Notes: generated from the sequence alone by a model not told the origin. DNA of 64,000 nt from Lysobacter sp. BMK333-48F3 (GCF_019733395.1 NZ_JAIHOO010000001.1:2852501-2916500); one strand, 5' to 3'. Counted from the stretch's first letter, positions 23,463 through 36,911 are shown. Made by a program: numbers and translations.

Positions 23463-25820
23463 ATGACCCGAGTGTTCGCCCCGACGCTGTCGGCCGCCAT
23501 CTGTCTCGCCCTGGCCACGCTGCCGGCCTACGCCGCGCCGGCGGACGCCGCCGCCGACGCGGCTGCCGTCGCCAGCGCCGATGCCGGCGACGCCGATGCC
23601 ACCACCCTGGATGCGGTCTCGGTGATCGGCCTGGGCGAAACCCGCCAGGTGCAGCGGATCAAGCTGGCCGACATCGAGCGCAAGGTGCCGGGCAGCAGCG
23701 CGCAGAAGGTGCTGAACAAGCTGCCGGGCATTTCGGTGCAGTCCAACGACGCCTACGGCGCCAACGAGGAATCGCAGACCATCAGCCTGCGCGGTTTCAG
23801 CCAGCGCCTGCTCGGCTACACCCTCGACGGCATCCCGCTCGGCGACAACAGCTACGGCAATTACAACGGCCTGGGCATCAGCCGCGCCCTGATCGGCGAA
23901 AACCTGGCCGGGGCCGAACTGGCCGCCGGCGTCGGCGCGCTCGGCACCGCCTCGACCAGCAACCTCGGCGGCACCCTGCAGTACTACTCGGCCGATCCGG
24001 ACAGCGAGTTCGGCCTGCGCCTGGCGCAGACCTTCGGCAGCGACCGCACCCGCCGCACCTATGCGCGCCTGGACACCGGCGAGCACGGCGGCTTCTCGAT
24101 GTATCTGTCCGGTTCGCTGCTCAGCGCCGACATGTGGTCGCGCCCGCACGACAACCAGGACCAGAACCAAGTCAACCTCAAGGCCGTCTACCAGTTCGGC
24201 GACGGCAACCGGATCAGCGCCTACTTCGCCAGCGCGCAGACCAGTCAGGCCAATTACGCCTATCTGTCCAAGGCCTTGCTGGCGCGCGGCGCCGACTGGG
24301 ACTGGAACCTGTACAAGCCGGACTGGAAGCGCGCGCTGGCCGCCGCCTATTGCGCGCCGCGGCCGTGGCCGGCCAACCAGCATCGCGCCGGCGACCCGCG
24401 CTGCGCCTTCGTCGCCCCGGCGGCGACCATCGACGACGCCTACTACGCCAGCCGCGCGCTGCGCACCGACCACCTCGGCGCGCTGGCCGGCGAGTTCAAC
24501 CTCGGCGAAGGCCTGTCGCTCAAGGCCCAGGCCTACTACCACGACGACCGCGGCCAGGGCCATTGGTGGTCGCCGGGCAATTACTCCTACCCGAACACGG
24601 CCAAGGCGATCCCGATCTCGATCCGCAGCACCAATTACGGGATCAACCGCTACGGCGCTATGAGCTCGCTGGTCTGGGAGGTCGGCAACCATCGCATCGA
24701 AGGCGGGGTGTGGTACGAGAGCAACCACCACGACGTCCAGCGCAACTTCTATTTCATCGACGGCCCGGTCAACGACGACCGCTTCCTCAACGACCCCGAC
24801 CGCCGCCTGTTCTTCCAGAAGTACCGCATCCACACCCGCCAGGCCTATCTGCAGGACACCATCCGCCTGTTCGACGACCGCCTGACCCTGGACCTGGGCG
24901 CCAAGAGCACCCAGGTGACGATGCGCGCGCGCCAGGTCGACCCGCGTGCGATGGAAGTGCCGAACGCGACCGGCCAGCTGGAGACCAAGGATCGGTTCCT
25001 GCCTCAGTTCGGGGTCGGCTATCGCCTCGGCGACCACCAGGGCGAGCTGTTCGCCGCCTACACCGAGAACGTCGCCGCCTTCGTCGGCGGCGGCGCCGGC
25101 GGCCCGCTGGCGATCAACCAGGCCGCGTTCGACGCCCAGCGCAGCGACCTGAAGCCGGAGTCGTCCAAGACTTTCGAGGCCGGCTACCGTCGGGTCGGCG
25201 AGACCTACCAGGCCTCGCTGAGCGTGTACAAGGTGCGTTTCGACGACCGCCTGTTGTCGCTCAACCCCTGCTCCAGCATCGAGGCCGGCACCCGGCCGGA
25301 ATGCATCACCAAGTTCTTCAACGTCGGCTCGGTCGACAGCGTCGGCAGCGAACTGGTGTTCATCTGGAAGCCGAGCGATCGCTTCGAGTGGTACAACGCC
25401 TTGTCGTGGAACAAGTCGACCTACCAGGACAATTACCTCGACGGCGGCAAGGTGGTGCAGACCCGCGACAAGCGCGTGGTCGACGTGCCGGACAAGATGC
25501 TGTCCAGCGAAATCACCTGGCGCCAGGGCCCGTGGCTGGCCAGCCTGAGCGGCAAGTACACCGGCAAGCGCTACTTCACCTACACCAACGACAACGGTTT
25601 CGGCGGCGCGACCACCTTCGACGCCAGCCTGCGCTACCGCTTCGATGCGATGGGCCCGCTGCGGCAGTGGTCGATCGCCCTGCACGGCAGCAACCTGACC
25701 GACAAGCGCACCGCCAGCAACCTGACCGCGTTCAGCGCTTCCGACCCGCAGGGCAAGACCTACGCCTTCCACGCCAACGCGCCGCGGCAGGTGTTTCTGA
25801 CCTTGGATGCGCAGTTCTGA
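23463..25820 (+). CDS. TonB-dependent outer-membrane receptor
   Basis: A 785-residue TonB-dependent receptor. It has a signal peptide ending AYAA, an Ala/Asp-rich segment, a TonB-box-like TLDAVSVIG at about 45-53, a plug domain (KVLNKLPGISVQSND; ISLRGFSQRLLGYTLDGIPLGD) and a 22-strand barrel ending in LDAQF. The ATG at 23463 follows GGAG by 10 bases; a far longer open frame upstream is only the antisense of the MFS gene. It is divergent from the organic-acid permease with 380 bases between starts. The ligand is unknown: relatives are listed as iron-siderophore or carbohydrate receptors. Confidence 0.92.
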   Translation: MTRVFAPTLSAAICLALATLPAYAAPADAAADAAAVASADAGDADATTLDAVSVIGLGETRQVQRIKLADIERKVPGSSAQKVLNKLPGISVQSNDAYGANEESQTISLRGFSQRLLGYTLDGIPLGDNSYGNYNGLGISRALIGENLAGAELAAGVGALGTASTSNLGGTLQYYSADPDSEFGLRLAQTFGSDRTRRTYARLDTGEHGGFSMYLSGSLLSADMWSRPHDNQDQNQVNLKAVYQFGDGNRISAYFASAQTSQANYAYLSKALLARGADWDWNLYKPDWKRALAAAYCAPRPWPANQHRAGDPRCAFVAPAATIDDAYYASRALRTDHLGALAGEFNLGEGLSLKAQAYYHDDRGQGHWWSPGNYSYPNTAKAIPISIRSTNYGINRYGAMSSLVWEVGNHRIEGGVWYESNHHDVQRNFYFIDGPVNDDRFLNDPDRRLFFQKYRIHTRQAYLQDTIRLFDDRLTLDLGAKSTQVTMRARQVDPRAMEVPNATGQLETKDRFLPQFGVGYRLGDHQGELFAAYTENVAAFVGGGAGGPLAINQAAFDAQRSDLKPESSKTFEAGYRRVGETYQASLSVYKVRFDDRLLSLNPCSSIEAGTRPECITKFFNVGSVDSVGSELVFIWKPSDRFEWYNALSWNKSTYQDNYLDGGKVVQTRDKRVVDVPDKMLSSEITWRQGPWLASLSGKYTGKRYFTYTNDNGFGGATTFDASLRYRFDAMGPLRQWSIALHGSNLTDKRTASNLTAFSASDPQGKTYAFHANAPRQVFLTLDAQF

Positions 25821-26133
25821 GGCGAAGCGGCTCGGAGGGGGCGACGACGTGTTGCTGCGCTGCGGAAAGCAAATCCCCCGCGCTTCGCTCGTCGTCCCGG
25901 CTTCGGGCCAGCGCCGGGCGCTAGCCCCCTTTTTCAAAGGGGGCCGGTGGTCGCACCCCGGATTACGCACGCTGTTCCCCCCTTTGAAAAAGGGGGGGCA
26001 GGGGGGATTTGCCTTTGCCTTCGCTTCACCGCCCCCCGGCCGCAATCGCCTAGACCATCGTCGTAACGCAAGCCGACTCCGCCTGGACTAGCCTGTCCAG
26101 CATCCGCTCCTACGCCCCGCGCGAGGTCGATGC
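25821..26133. repeat. Repeat-filled gap between the receptor gene and prpE
   Basis: No gene is seen. It contains a right half-unit (25865-25947: AAGCAAATCCCCC to CCCCCTTTTTCAAAGGGGG) and then a left half-unit (25977-26018: CCCCCCTTTGAAAAAGG with GGGGGATTTGCC), so here the halves point outward. The last 80 bases, after the repeat, probably hold the prpE promoter. Confidence 0.7.
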
Positions 26134-28029
<1,896 letters not shown>

Positions 28030-28152
28030 ACGTCCGCGCGTCGGCGCGGTTCGTGCGGGTTCAGTCCCTTGACGGATTTTTCGCCGCCAGCGCGTTAGCA
28101 TCGTGAATACGCGGAACCGTCCGCGGCCGATGCGAGCGAGGCATAACGCGCA

Positions 28153-29211
28153 ATGACGGCAGAACAGGACAGCGCGCCGGGGTGGGACGCGATCGACCAG
28201 GCTCTGGCCCGGCTGTACACGCGCCAGCAACCGCTGCATTACGGCAGTCCGGTCGGCCCCGAGCTCGGCGGCGAACCCTTGCGCGGCATCAGCGCCTACA
28301 AGCGCATCACCCCGGTGCCGCACTGGCATCTGGTCAGCTACGGTTTCAGCGAGCTTTACGACAAGACCTCCGAAGACCCGGCGCTCAGCGGGTTCGGCTT
28401 CGAACTGACCTTCCGCGTCGCCGACCCCGAGGACAGCGAGCAGCCGCCGGCCTGGGCGCTGAACTTCCTGCAGAACCTGGCCCGCTACGTGTTCCAGAGC
28501 GGGCACGGTTTCCACGCCGGCCATTACCTGCACGCCAACGGTCCGATCGCCGCCGACACCGCCACCCATCTGCAGGCGGTGGCGTTCGCCCACGACCCGG
28601 AGCTGCCGCCGATCGACACGCCCAACGGCCTGCTCGAATTCCTGCAGGTGATCGGCCTGACCAGCGAGGAGGAATTCGCGCTCAAGCGCTGGTCGACGCT
28701 GAAGGTGCTGGACGTGTTCCAGGACTACCTGCCGTTGTGGGTGACCGACCTGGAGCGCGAGTCGCTGCTGGCCGATTCCGACATCGCCGCGCGCCTGGCC
28801 GCCGGGTCGGCCCACGAGGGCTCGAGCTCGGCGATGGTCTACACCGACCAGCTCGAATGGAGCCAGCGCAAGCGCCTGCTGCGCCAGCCGGCGACGCGGA
28901 TCGTCATCGGCGCGCGCCAGGTCGGCGAACTGCTGGCCCTGCTGCCGCTGCGCTTGCCGTTCGGCAAGCCGTTCAGCCTGATCGGGCCGCAGGCGCGGAT
29001 CGTGTTCGAGGCCGCGCCGCGCAACGGCGTCCAGGTCGTCGAGGGCGCGCTGCACCTGCGCCTGAACGAGGCCGCTTTGCGCAATATGGTCGCCTGCCTG
29101 CGCGCCCAGGAGGGCGAGTACCGGGTCGAGGGCGTGGAATTCCTCGAGATCCAGGTGCAGCGCAGCCAGATCCGCGACCGCGACGGCAACGTGGTGCAGA
29201 CCATCGGCTAG
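28153..29211 (+). CDS. Suppressor-of-fused (SUFU) domain protein
   Basis: A 352-residue cytosolic protein with the SUFU fold in its N-terminal 200 residues: PLHYGSPVGPELGGEPLRGISAYK, then HWHLVSYGFSELYDK, GFGFELTFRV and WALNFLQNLARYVFQSG are the family core. In animals SUFU restrains Gli transcription factors; bacterial members have no settled role and are sometimes treated as immunity proteins against toxins. The C-terminal 130 residues are less conserved. It lies between prpE and prpB in the same direction, 123 and 90 bases away, so it may be cotranscribed with propionate genes. No toxin gene is seen beside it. Confidence 0.88.
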   Translation: MTAEQDSAPGWDAIDQALARLYTRQQPLHYGSPVGPELGGEPLRGISAYKRITPVPHWHLVSYGFSELYDKTSEDPALSGFGFELTFRVADPEDSEQPPAWALNFLQNLARYVFQSGHGFHAGHYLHANGPIAADTATHLQAVAFAHDPELPPIDTPNGLLEFLQVIGLTSEEEFALKRWSTLKVLDVFQDYLPLWVTDLERESLLADSDIAARLAAGSAHEGSSSAMVYTDQLEWSQRKRLLRQPATRIVIGARQVGELLALLPLRLPFGKPFSLIGPQARIVFEAAPRNGVQVVEGALHLRLNEAALRNMVACLRAQEGEYRVEGVEFLEIQVQRSQIRDRDGNVVQTIG

Positions 29212-29301
29212 CCACGGCCGGCGCCCCGGGGCAGGGGTGCCGGGCCGGCGCGACGGGGTAAAATGCCGGATCGCCCCGAACGGGCCCGCCGGAGTTTGCC
29301 G

Positions 29302-30189
29302 ATGTCGTTCACCTCCGCAGGCGCGAAGTTCCGCGCCGCGCTCGCCGCCGAATCGCCGCTGCAGGTGATCGGCGCGATCAACGCCAACCACGCCCTGCTG
29401 GCCCAGCGCGCCGGCTACCGCGCGATCTACCTGTCCGGCGGCGGCGTCGCCGCCGGCTCGCTGGGCCTGCCGGACCTGGGCATCAACACGCTCGAGGACG
29501 TGCTGATCGACGTGCGCCGCATCACCGACGTCTGCGACCTGCCGCTGCTGGTCGACATCGACACCGGTTTCGGCCCCAGCGCGTTCAACATCGAGCGCAC
29601 GGTCAAGTCGCTGATCAAGGCCGGCGCGGCCGCCTGCCACATCGAGGACCAGGTCGGCGCCAAGCGCTGCGGCCATCGTCCGGGCAAGGAAATCGTGACC
29701 GCCGGCGAGATGGCCGACCGGGTCAAGGCCGCGGCCGACGCCAAGACCGATCCTGACTTCTTCCTGATCGCGCGCACCGACGCCATCGCCGTCGACGGCG
29801 TCGACGCGGCGATCGAGCGCGCCATCGCCTGCGTCGAGGCCGGCGCCGACGGCATCTTCGCCGAGGCCGCCTACGACCTGGCGACCTATCGCCGCTTCGT
29901 CGACGCGGTCAAGGTGCCGGTGCTGGCCAACATCACCGAGTTCGGCCAGACCCCGCTGTTCTCGCGCGACGAACTGGCTTCGGCCGGGGTCGCGATCCAG
30001 CTGTTCCCGCTGTCGGCGTTCCGGGCCATGAACAAGGCCGCCGAGAACGTGTACGAGTCGATCCGCCGCGACGGCCACCAGAAGAACGTGGTCGACAGCA
30101 TGCAGACCCGCGCCGAGCTGTACGACCGGATCGGCTACCACGCCTTCGAGAACAAGCTCGACGCGCTGTTCGCCAAGAAGGGCGGTTGA
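29302..30189 (+). CDS. prpB: 2-Methylisocitrate lyase PrpB
   Basis: A 295-residue lyase of the isocitrate-lyase/PEP-mutase superfamily. It splits 2-methylisocitrate into pyruvate and succinate, the last step of the methylcitrate cycle. The catalytic cysteine is Cys123 in [10 protein letters not shown]; metal-binding acids lie in [10 protein letters not shown] and HIEDQ; IARTDA follows. The ATG at 29302 follows GGAG; a longer form from 29263 would add a non-conserved lead. TAAAAT at 29259-29264 is a possible -10, giving the gene its own promoter despite the prpE gene upstream. Confidence 0.95.
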   Translation: MSFTSAGAKFRAALAAESPLQVIGAINANHALLAQRAGYRAIYLSGGGVAAGSLGLPDLGINTLEDVLIDVRRITDVCDLPLLVDIDTGFGPSAFNIERTVKSLIKAGAAACHIEDQVGAKRCGHRPGKEIVTAGEMADRVKAAADAKTDPDFFLIARTDAIAVDGVDAAIERAIACVEAGADGIFAEAAYDLATYRRFVDAVKVPVLANITEFGQTPLFSRDELASAGVAIQLFPLSAFRAMNKAAENVYESIRRDGHQKNVVDSMQTRAELYDRIGYHAFENKLDALFAKKGG

Positions 30190-30197
30190 GATTTTTC

Positions 30198-30374
30198 TTC
30201 TCCCGTTCGCGGGAGGAGCCCGTTTTTCCTTCTCCCGCACTGCGGGAGAAGGCGGCCCGGAGCCTGCCCCTGCGCAGGCAGGGGGCCGGATGAGGGCGAG
30301 CGAAATTTCCAGCCAGCGACCGAGCCACAAGTCGCGCGCCCTCACCCTTGCCCTGTCCCATGCGTGGGACAGGG
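30198..30374. repeat. Three hairpins in the prpB-prpC gap
   Basis: Hairpin 1 is 30198-30217 (TTCTCCCG / CGGGAGGA with TTCG loop) followed by GTTTTT. Hairpin 2 is 30228-30252 (CCTTCTCCCGC / GCGGGAGAAGG), the head of the well-known CTTCTCCCGC...GGATGAGGGCG repeat that runs to about 30300. Hairpin 3 is 30351-30374 (CCCTGTCCCA / TGGGACAGGG, TGCG loop), 37 bases before the prpC ATG. They could lower or tune prpC expression relative to prpB. Confidence 0.7.
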
Positions 30375-30410
30375 AATAAGGAAAAGACCACTTTTTATTG
30401 AGGAAGGACC

Positions 30411-31562
30411 ATGAGCGAACCGCAATCGACCCTGCCCAAGCCCAAGAAATCGGTGGCCCTCAGCGGCACCGCCGCCGGCAACACCGCGCTGTGCACCGTC
30501 GGCCGCAGCGGCAACGACCTGCACTACCGCGGCTACGACATCCACGACCTGGCGACCCAGTCGACCTTCGAGGAAGTCGCCCACCTGCTGGTCCACGGCG
30601 CGCTGCCGACCGTGTCGCAGCTGAAGGCCTACAAGACCAAGCTCAAGCGCCTGCGCGGCCTGCCGGCGATCGTCACCGACGCGCTGGAGCTGGTGCCGGC
30701 CAACGCCCACCCGATGGACGTGCTGCGCACCGGCTGCTCGGTGCTGGGCACCGTGCTGCCCGAGCGCGAAGGCCACGTCGCTTCGGAAGCGCGCGACATC
30801 GCCGACCGCCTGATCGCCAGCTTCGGCTCGATGCTGCTGTACTGGTGGCACTTCACCCGCAACGGCCGCCGCATCGACTGCGAGACCGACGACGACTCGG
30901 TCGCCGCGCACTTCCTGCACCTGCTGCACGGCGAGCCGCCGAGCGCGCTGCACGCCGACTCGCTGGACAAGTCGCTGATCCTGTACGCCGAGCACGAGTT
31001 CAACGCCTCGACCTTCACCGCCCGGGTGATCGCCGGCACCGGTTCGGACATCCACTCCTGCATCACCGGCGCGATCGGCGCGCTGCGCGGCCCCAAGCAC
31101 GGCGGCGCCAACGAAGTGGCGATGGACATCATTTCCCGCTACGGCAGCGCCGACGAGGCCGAGGCCGACATCCGCGCCCGCGTCGAGCGCAAGGAAATCG
31201 TGATCGGCTTCGGCCACCCGGTCTATACGGTCGGCGACCCGCGCAACCCGATCATCAAGGAGATCTCGCGCAAGCTGTGCAAGGACGGCGGCAACCAGAC
31301 CCTGTTCGACGTCAGCGAGCGCATCGAGACGCTGATGTGGGACAGCAAGAAGATGTTCCCGAACCTCGACTGGTACTCGGCGTCCGCCTACCACATGATG
31401 GGCATCCCGACGCCGATGTTCACCCCGCTGTTCGTGATCGCGCGCACCACCGGCTGGAGCGCGCACGTGATCGAGCAGCGCGAGGACGGCAAGATCATCC
31501 GCCCGAGCGCCAACTACACCGGCCCGGAAGATCGCGCCTACGTGTCGATCGAGCAGCGCTGA
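30411..31562 (+). CDS. prpC: 2-Methylcitrate synthase PrpC
   Basis: A 383-residue citrate-synthase-fold enzyme that condenses propionyl-CoA with oxaloacetate. It is shorter than GltA and lacks the N-terminal extension of the type II citrate synthase. Signature regions are [28 protein letters not shown] (first catalytic histidine), [13 protein letters not shown] (second), and [22 protein letters not shown] with RPSANYTGP at the end. GAGGAAGG precedes the ATG. A bidirectional-looking terminator follows at 31614. Confidence 0.94.
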   Translation: MSEPQSTLPKPKKSVALSGTAAGNTALCTVGRSGNDLHYRGYDIHDLATQSTFEEVAHLLVHGALPTVSQLKAYKTKLKRLRGLPAIVTDALELVPANAHPMDVLRTGCSVLGTVLPEREGHVASEARDIADRLIASFGSMLLYWWHFTRNGRRIDCETDDDSVAAHFLHLLHGEPPSALHADSLDKSLILYAEHEFNASTFTARVIAGTGSDIHSCITGAIGALRGPKHGGANEVAMDIISRYGSADEAEADIRARVERKEIVIGFGHPVYTVGDPRNPIIKEISRKLCKDGGNQTLFDVSERIETLMWDSKKMFPNLDWYSASAYHMMGIPTPMFTPLFVIARTTGWSAHVIEQREDGKIIRPSANYTGPEDRAYVSIEQR

Positions 31563-31613
31563 GGGTTCTGCGCCGCCCGGTCCGCCGGAGCGAGAACGCA
31601 GGACGGTAACGCG

Positions 31614-31647
31614 AAAGGCCAGGCGATCCGCCTGGCCTTTTGCTTTT
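31614..31647 (+). terminator. Intrinsic terminator after prpC
   Basis: AAAGGCCAGGCG pairs with CGCCTGGCCTTT over 12 bp, followed by TGCTTTT. This closes the prp transcript. Confidence 0.8.
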
Positions 31648-31864
31648 CGTCGCGACTTGCGCGCAGCCGCGCAGCGTAGCGGCTGCGGCATACGACTAAC
31701 GTCGAATCCGACACAGAATCCGCATCTGGCGGCATGGCATAGTCCGTCGCCAGCCGGTACGCCTTACGGCGGTCCGCCGCGCCCAGCGCATGGCGCGACT
31801 GCGTGCGGCGTCCGCAGACGCCGCATCGGGGGGCTGCGGCAGGGGAAGACTCAGAGGAAACACC
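31648..31864. other. Leader region of the unknown gene at 31.9 kb
   Basis: About 220 bases after the prpC terminator with no ORF. It includes a less GC-rich stretch (31690-31740). AGAGGAAAC at its end is a good ribosome binding site. Confidence 0.4.
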
Positions 31865-32386
31865 ATGCGCGAGAGCGATGTGCCGGTCAAAACCCATGCC
31901 GGCCGCGACGAAATCCAGAACCGCACGCGCAAGCTCGCGCCGGTGTTGCGTTCGATTCTGCTGATCGTCGACGGCGATCGCAGCGCGCGCCATTTGCGCG
32001 ACCTGATCGCCAGCCTGCACGGGCCGCAGGACGCCCTGGAGCAGCTCGAGGCGATGGGCCTGATCGCCTCCTCGGCGGCGGTGGCGGCGACCCAGTTCGC
32101 GCATGCGCCGACCCCGGGCGCGGCCTTCGCCACGGCGGTGCCGATGCCGACGCCGTTGTCGATGGCCGATGCGGCGCAGCGTTACCAGACCCTGTACGGG
32201 CTGATGACCGAAGCGGTGCGCGAGCACCTGGGCCTGCGCGGTTATTTCCTGCAACTCAAGATCGAGCGTTGCGGCAACAGCGACGAGCTGGCCGAACTGC
32301 TGCCCGATCTGAGCGCGGCGCTGGCCAAGGTGCGCAAGGACGATATCGCCGCGCAAATCGAGGCGCGCTTCGCTACCGGGGTCTGA
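31865..32386 (+). CDS. Uncharacterised protein with N-terminal winged-helix-like region
   Basis: A 173-residue soluble protein I cannot name. The N-terminal half reads like the short winged-helix found in many proteobacterial regulators and PilZ-neighbour proteins: KLAPVLRSILLIVDGDRSARHLRDLI, then ALEQLEAMGLI. The middle is an Ala/Pro/Thr-rich linker and the C-terminal half is helical (QRYQTLYGLMTEAVREHLG; DELAELLPDLSAALAKVR). There is no signal or membrane segment. The ATG at 31865 follows AGAGGAAAC. It stands alone between terminators and repeats, so context gives no function. Confidence 0.65.
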   Translation: MRESDVPVKTHAGRDEIQNRTRKLAPVLRSILLIVDGDRSARHLRDLIASLHGPQDALEQLEAMGLIASSAAVAATQFAHAPTPGAAFATAVPMPTPLSMADAAQRYQTLYGLMTEAVREHLGLRGYFLQLKIERCGNSDELAELLPDLSAALAKVRKDDIAAQIEARFATGV

Positions 32387-32769
32387 GCGCGCGATTCCGC
32401 AATCGCGCTGCGATATCGCGTCGCCGTCCGAAACCGGATCGCACCGGAATGCCGCAACCCGTCTGTACGGGCTTCGGGCGATCGCGCTTGCGTACGTCGC
32501 TGCGGCTGTCGCGGCTTACGCCGCTCCTACAGGAAGCGATGGCTCCCGTAGGAGCGGCGTGAGCCGCGACCAACCGAAGACGCGGCATGCCACGTCGCTT
32601 TCCGAAGCCGAGACGCCGCCCGGAACGAACCCCTCCGGTCATCCGGGTTCGACGAGCGTGCTCGCGTACGTCGCTTCGGCTGTCGCGGCTCACGCCGCTC
32701 CTACAGGAAGGGGGCGTCGCTCCCCGAGGCGTCGCGGTGCGGCCCTGGAGCCGCACCGCGGGCGTGCCG
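32387..32769. repeat. GTAGGAGCGGCG-type repeats, no gene
   Basis: About 380 bases without a gene. It contains three copies, in both orientations, of the unit GTAGGAGCGGCGTGAGCCGC (near 32497-32535, 32548-32571 and 32685-32706), each with flanking TACGTCGCT or GTCGCGGCT. The pairs could fold into a hairpin between the unknown gene and the convergent GST gene. Confidence 0.7.
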
Positions 32770-33381
32770 TTACAGCAGCCCTTCGGCCTTCAGTGCGGCC
32801 TGCACGCCGGCATCGGCTTCCATGCGGCGCTTGAACGCGGCCAGGTGCTCGTAGCCGGACAGGTCGACCTTGACCGAGTCGGCCCAGCGCAGGGTGATGT
32901 ACAGATAGGGATCGGCGTAGCTGCGGAAACCGGCCAGCCATTCGCGGTCGGCCAGGCGCCGGTCGGCGCTGGCGTACATCGCGCGCAGGCGTTCGCGCGC
33001 ATGCTGGCGCAGCGTGTCGGCCTGGGCCGGATCGGGATGGAACTTGCCCGGCGCGAAGATCGGCAGGTAGGCCGGATGCACGTCGGAGTTCACGTACGCC
33101 AGCCAGCGAGCGGCTTCGGCGTGCTGCTGTGCGCTGCCGTCGCCGGTCAGGCGCGCCTGCGGGAACGAGTCGGCGATGTAGCCCATGATCGCCGAGTTCT
33201 GGGTCAGCACGAACTCGCCGTCGACCACGGCGGGCACCGCGCCGGCCGGATTGATCGCGAGGAAGGCAGGCGCCTTCATCGTGTCCTTGTCGAGCACCTC
33301 GACCTCGAACGCGCCGCCGGTCCACTGCAGGGCGATGTGGTCGGCGGTCGAACACGCGCCGGGTTTGGTGTAGAGCTTCAT
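32770..33381 (-). CDS. Glutathione S-transferase, beta-class-like
   Basis: A 203-residue transferase with a thioredoxin-fold N-terminal domain and a helical C-terminal domain. The stretch YTKPGACSTADHIAL contains Cys10, the residue that forms the mixed disulfide with glutathione in bacterial beta-class enzymes; NPAGAVPAVV has the cis-proline and LTQNSAIMGYI the glutamyl-binding QNSA. The likely role is detoxification or redox maintenance. Start ATG is clear, with GAGAGG upstream on the minus strand. It is separated from the upstream hydrolase gene by a strong terminator. Confidence 0.92.
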   Translation of the reverse strand: MKLYTKPGACSTADHIALQWTGGAFEVEVLDKDTMKAPAFLAINPAGAVPAVVDGEFVLTQNSAIMGYIADSFPQARLTGDGSAQQHAEAARWLAYVNSDVHPAYLPIFAPGKFHPDPAQADTLRQHARERLRAMYASADRRLADREWLAGFRSYADPYLYITLRWADSVKVDLSGYEHLAAFKRRMEADAGVQAALKAEGLL

Positions 33382-33405
33382 GCGGGCCTCTCCGTTGTGG
33401 CGATA

Positions 33406-33443
33406 AACAAAAAAACAGGTCGGCGACTATCACCGACCTGTTT
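33406..33443 (-). terminator. Intrinsic terminator between the cell-wall hydrolase and GST genes
   Basis: Read on the minus strand: AAACAGGTCGG, a 9-base loop, CCGACCTGTTT, then a run of T residues. It ends the hydrolase transcript before GST. Confidence 0.85.
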
Positions 33444-33485
33444 CGCATCCTCAAGGAGGGTGCTGCAACGGAGTGTCTTGTTGGA

Positions 33486-33577
33486 GCGGGAGTCGGGAAT
33501 GGGGAATGGGGAATCGGCAAGCACGACGAACCGCCTGAACGATTCTCCATTCCCGATTCCCGATTCCCGGCCCTCAA
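33486..33577. repeat. Inverted GGGAATGGGGAATCGG repeats
   Basis: Copies of GGGAATGGGGAATGGGGAAT at 33494-33514 are mirrored by GATTCTCCATTCCCGATTCCC at 33541-33567, so the stretch can fold on itself. The same unit occurs at 18880, 18986, 59760 and 61490-61610. Confidence 0.7.
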
Positions 33578-34032
33578 CCTCGTCGGGACTTGAGCTTCTG
33601 CACCTTGTAGAAGGTGTGGTCGCCGATGACCGCGACCTGGTAGGCGTTGCGCCAGGACGGGCTGGCGATGGCGTGGGCGGCGAAGTGGCTGGCGCCGGGC
33701 ACGATTTCCTTGCGCTGGCCGTTCGGCAGGGCCCAGTTGCGCTCGGCCGCCAGGGCGACGTTGACCGACTCGGTCCAGGCCTCGCTATTGCTCAGGCGGG
33801 TACCCGGGGAGACCAGGGTCGGGGCGAACTGCTTGTTGGCGGTGACTACGTCGCAGACCGTATCGCCCCACAGGCCGCTGTCGCGGCGGCGCAGGGCGAC
33901 CTCGGCGACGGCCTGTTGGCCGCGCAGGGACTGGTCGCGGGCTTCCAGGTACACGGTGGTGCTCAAACACAGCGAATCGGCGGTTTGTGGCGGCAGTACC
34001 GAGGCCAACCACAGGATCCAGGCCAGTTTCAT
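33574..34032 (-). CDS. SleB-family cell-wall hydrolase
   Basis: A 152-residue exported protein of the Hydrolase_2/SleB family (spore-cortex lytic enzyme-like muramidase or lytic transglycosylase). The N-terminus MKLAWILWLASVLPPQTADS is a short signal peptide. The core shows TTVYLEARDQSLRGQQAVAEV (with the presumed catalytic Glu), GDTVCDVV, QFAPTL and ASHFAAHAI. AAGGAG lies 8 bases before this ATG; a longer reading from 34287 is non-conserved and rejected. In a non-sporulating bacterium such enzymes remodel or degrade peptidoglycan. Confidence 0.85.
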   Translation of the reverse strand: MKLAWILWLASVLPPQTADSLCLSTTVYLEARDQSLRGQQAVAEVALRRRDSGLWGDTVCDVVTANKQFAPTLVSPGTRLSNSEAWTESVNVALAAERNWALPNGQRKEIVPGASHFAAHAIASPSWRNAYQVAVIGDHTFYKVQKLKSRRG

Positions 34033-34787
34033 CAGATGACTCCTTGCTCCGTTGCGTTGGCCGCACCGGGTCGTCCATCGCCCGCGGGGGCGAGGGGAAC
34101 CGCGATCGGGCCAACATGGCGTACTGGGGAGGGCAGCGGCTCTAGCGGCGCGCTTTTGCCCCGTCACCGGGATCCGGGCCAACAGGGCCTCGGGTCGGTG
34201 GTGGGTGCCGCTTCTGCAGGGGCGGCGGAAAAGTCGGCGAACGGTAGCGACGCCTAACCAAACAAAACCTGAACGTCGAAAACCCAAGTTCCTATTTTGG
34301 TTGGAGTTTTTATTCTGAACAGGCGGCAGGTCCTTGGTTTTACAGGGCTTTGTGCCGGCACGAAGCGTGCCCAGTTCGTCTCACAGGTTCATGATCTCAA
34401 ACCGTATGGTTTGCCTGAATGCGCGTTTCGGCGTCTCCAGCCGGTCGTGGACTCCAAAGCGACTGGGATTGGCGCCCGTCCGGGTCAAAATCCGACATCA
34501 ACTACTGCTCAGGGTAGGAGCGGCGCAAGCCGCGACCGCGCCACCGCGCCGACCGACGCCAGCCCCGACCGCCCCGACACCCGGCCACGATCGAACGAGC
34601 AGCCAAGGCCGTCCGCCCGCGACCCGAGTCCGCGCGCCAGAAACGCAAGCCGCCTCGAGCCGCGTCGTGTCCGTCGCTCACCCACGCGCGCCACTGCGCG
34701 CGCATACATATATATGTATGCGCGATGTTCGCGAGCGCGCAGCGACGCGCTCGTTCGCGCCGCGAAAGCAGCGGAAAAACCCGGGTT
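34033..34787. other. Gene-free 755-base gap with AT-richer patch, repeats and palindromes
   Basis: No convincing gene. 34240-34460 is clearly poorer in GC than the rest of the window (for example AACCAAACAAAACC and TTTTGGTTGGAGTTTTTATT) and reads like decayed or foreign DNA; no product is recognisable. One GTAGGAGCGGCG unit lies at 34515. A 26-base perfect palindrome lies at 34709-34734 and AAAACCCGGGTTTT at about 34773-34786, just past the stop of the dienoyl-CoA reductase gene and possibly part of its terminator. Confidence 0.5.
34709..34734. repeat. 26-bp perfect palindrome with TA-rich core
   Basis: The left arm CGCGCATACATAT is followed directly by its reverse complement, with no loop. 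The alternating pyrimidine/purine core is unusual in this DNA. It could be an operator, a cruciform terminator or a site for a DNA-binding dimer. Confidence 0.8.

Positions 34788-36911
<2,124 letters not shown>

Noticed and set aside
32559..34257. Long plus-strand frames across the GST and hydrolase genes
   Set aside because: Antisense to two well-supported minus-strand genes, with repeat-derived starts.
34430..34500. A possible tRNA or tmRNA fragment
   Set aside because: GTCCGGGTCAAAATCCGAC resembles a T-arm, but no full cloverleaf or acceptor pairing could be drawn.
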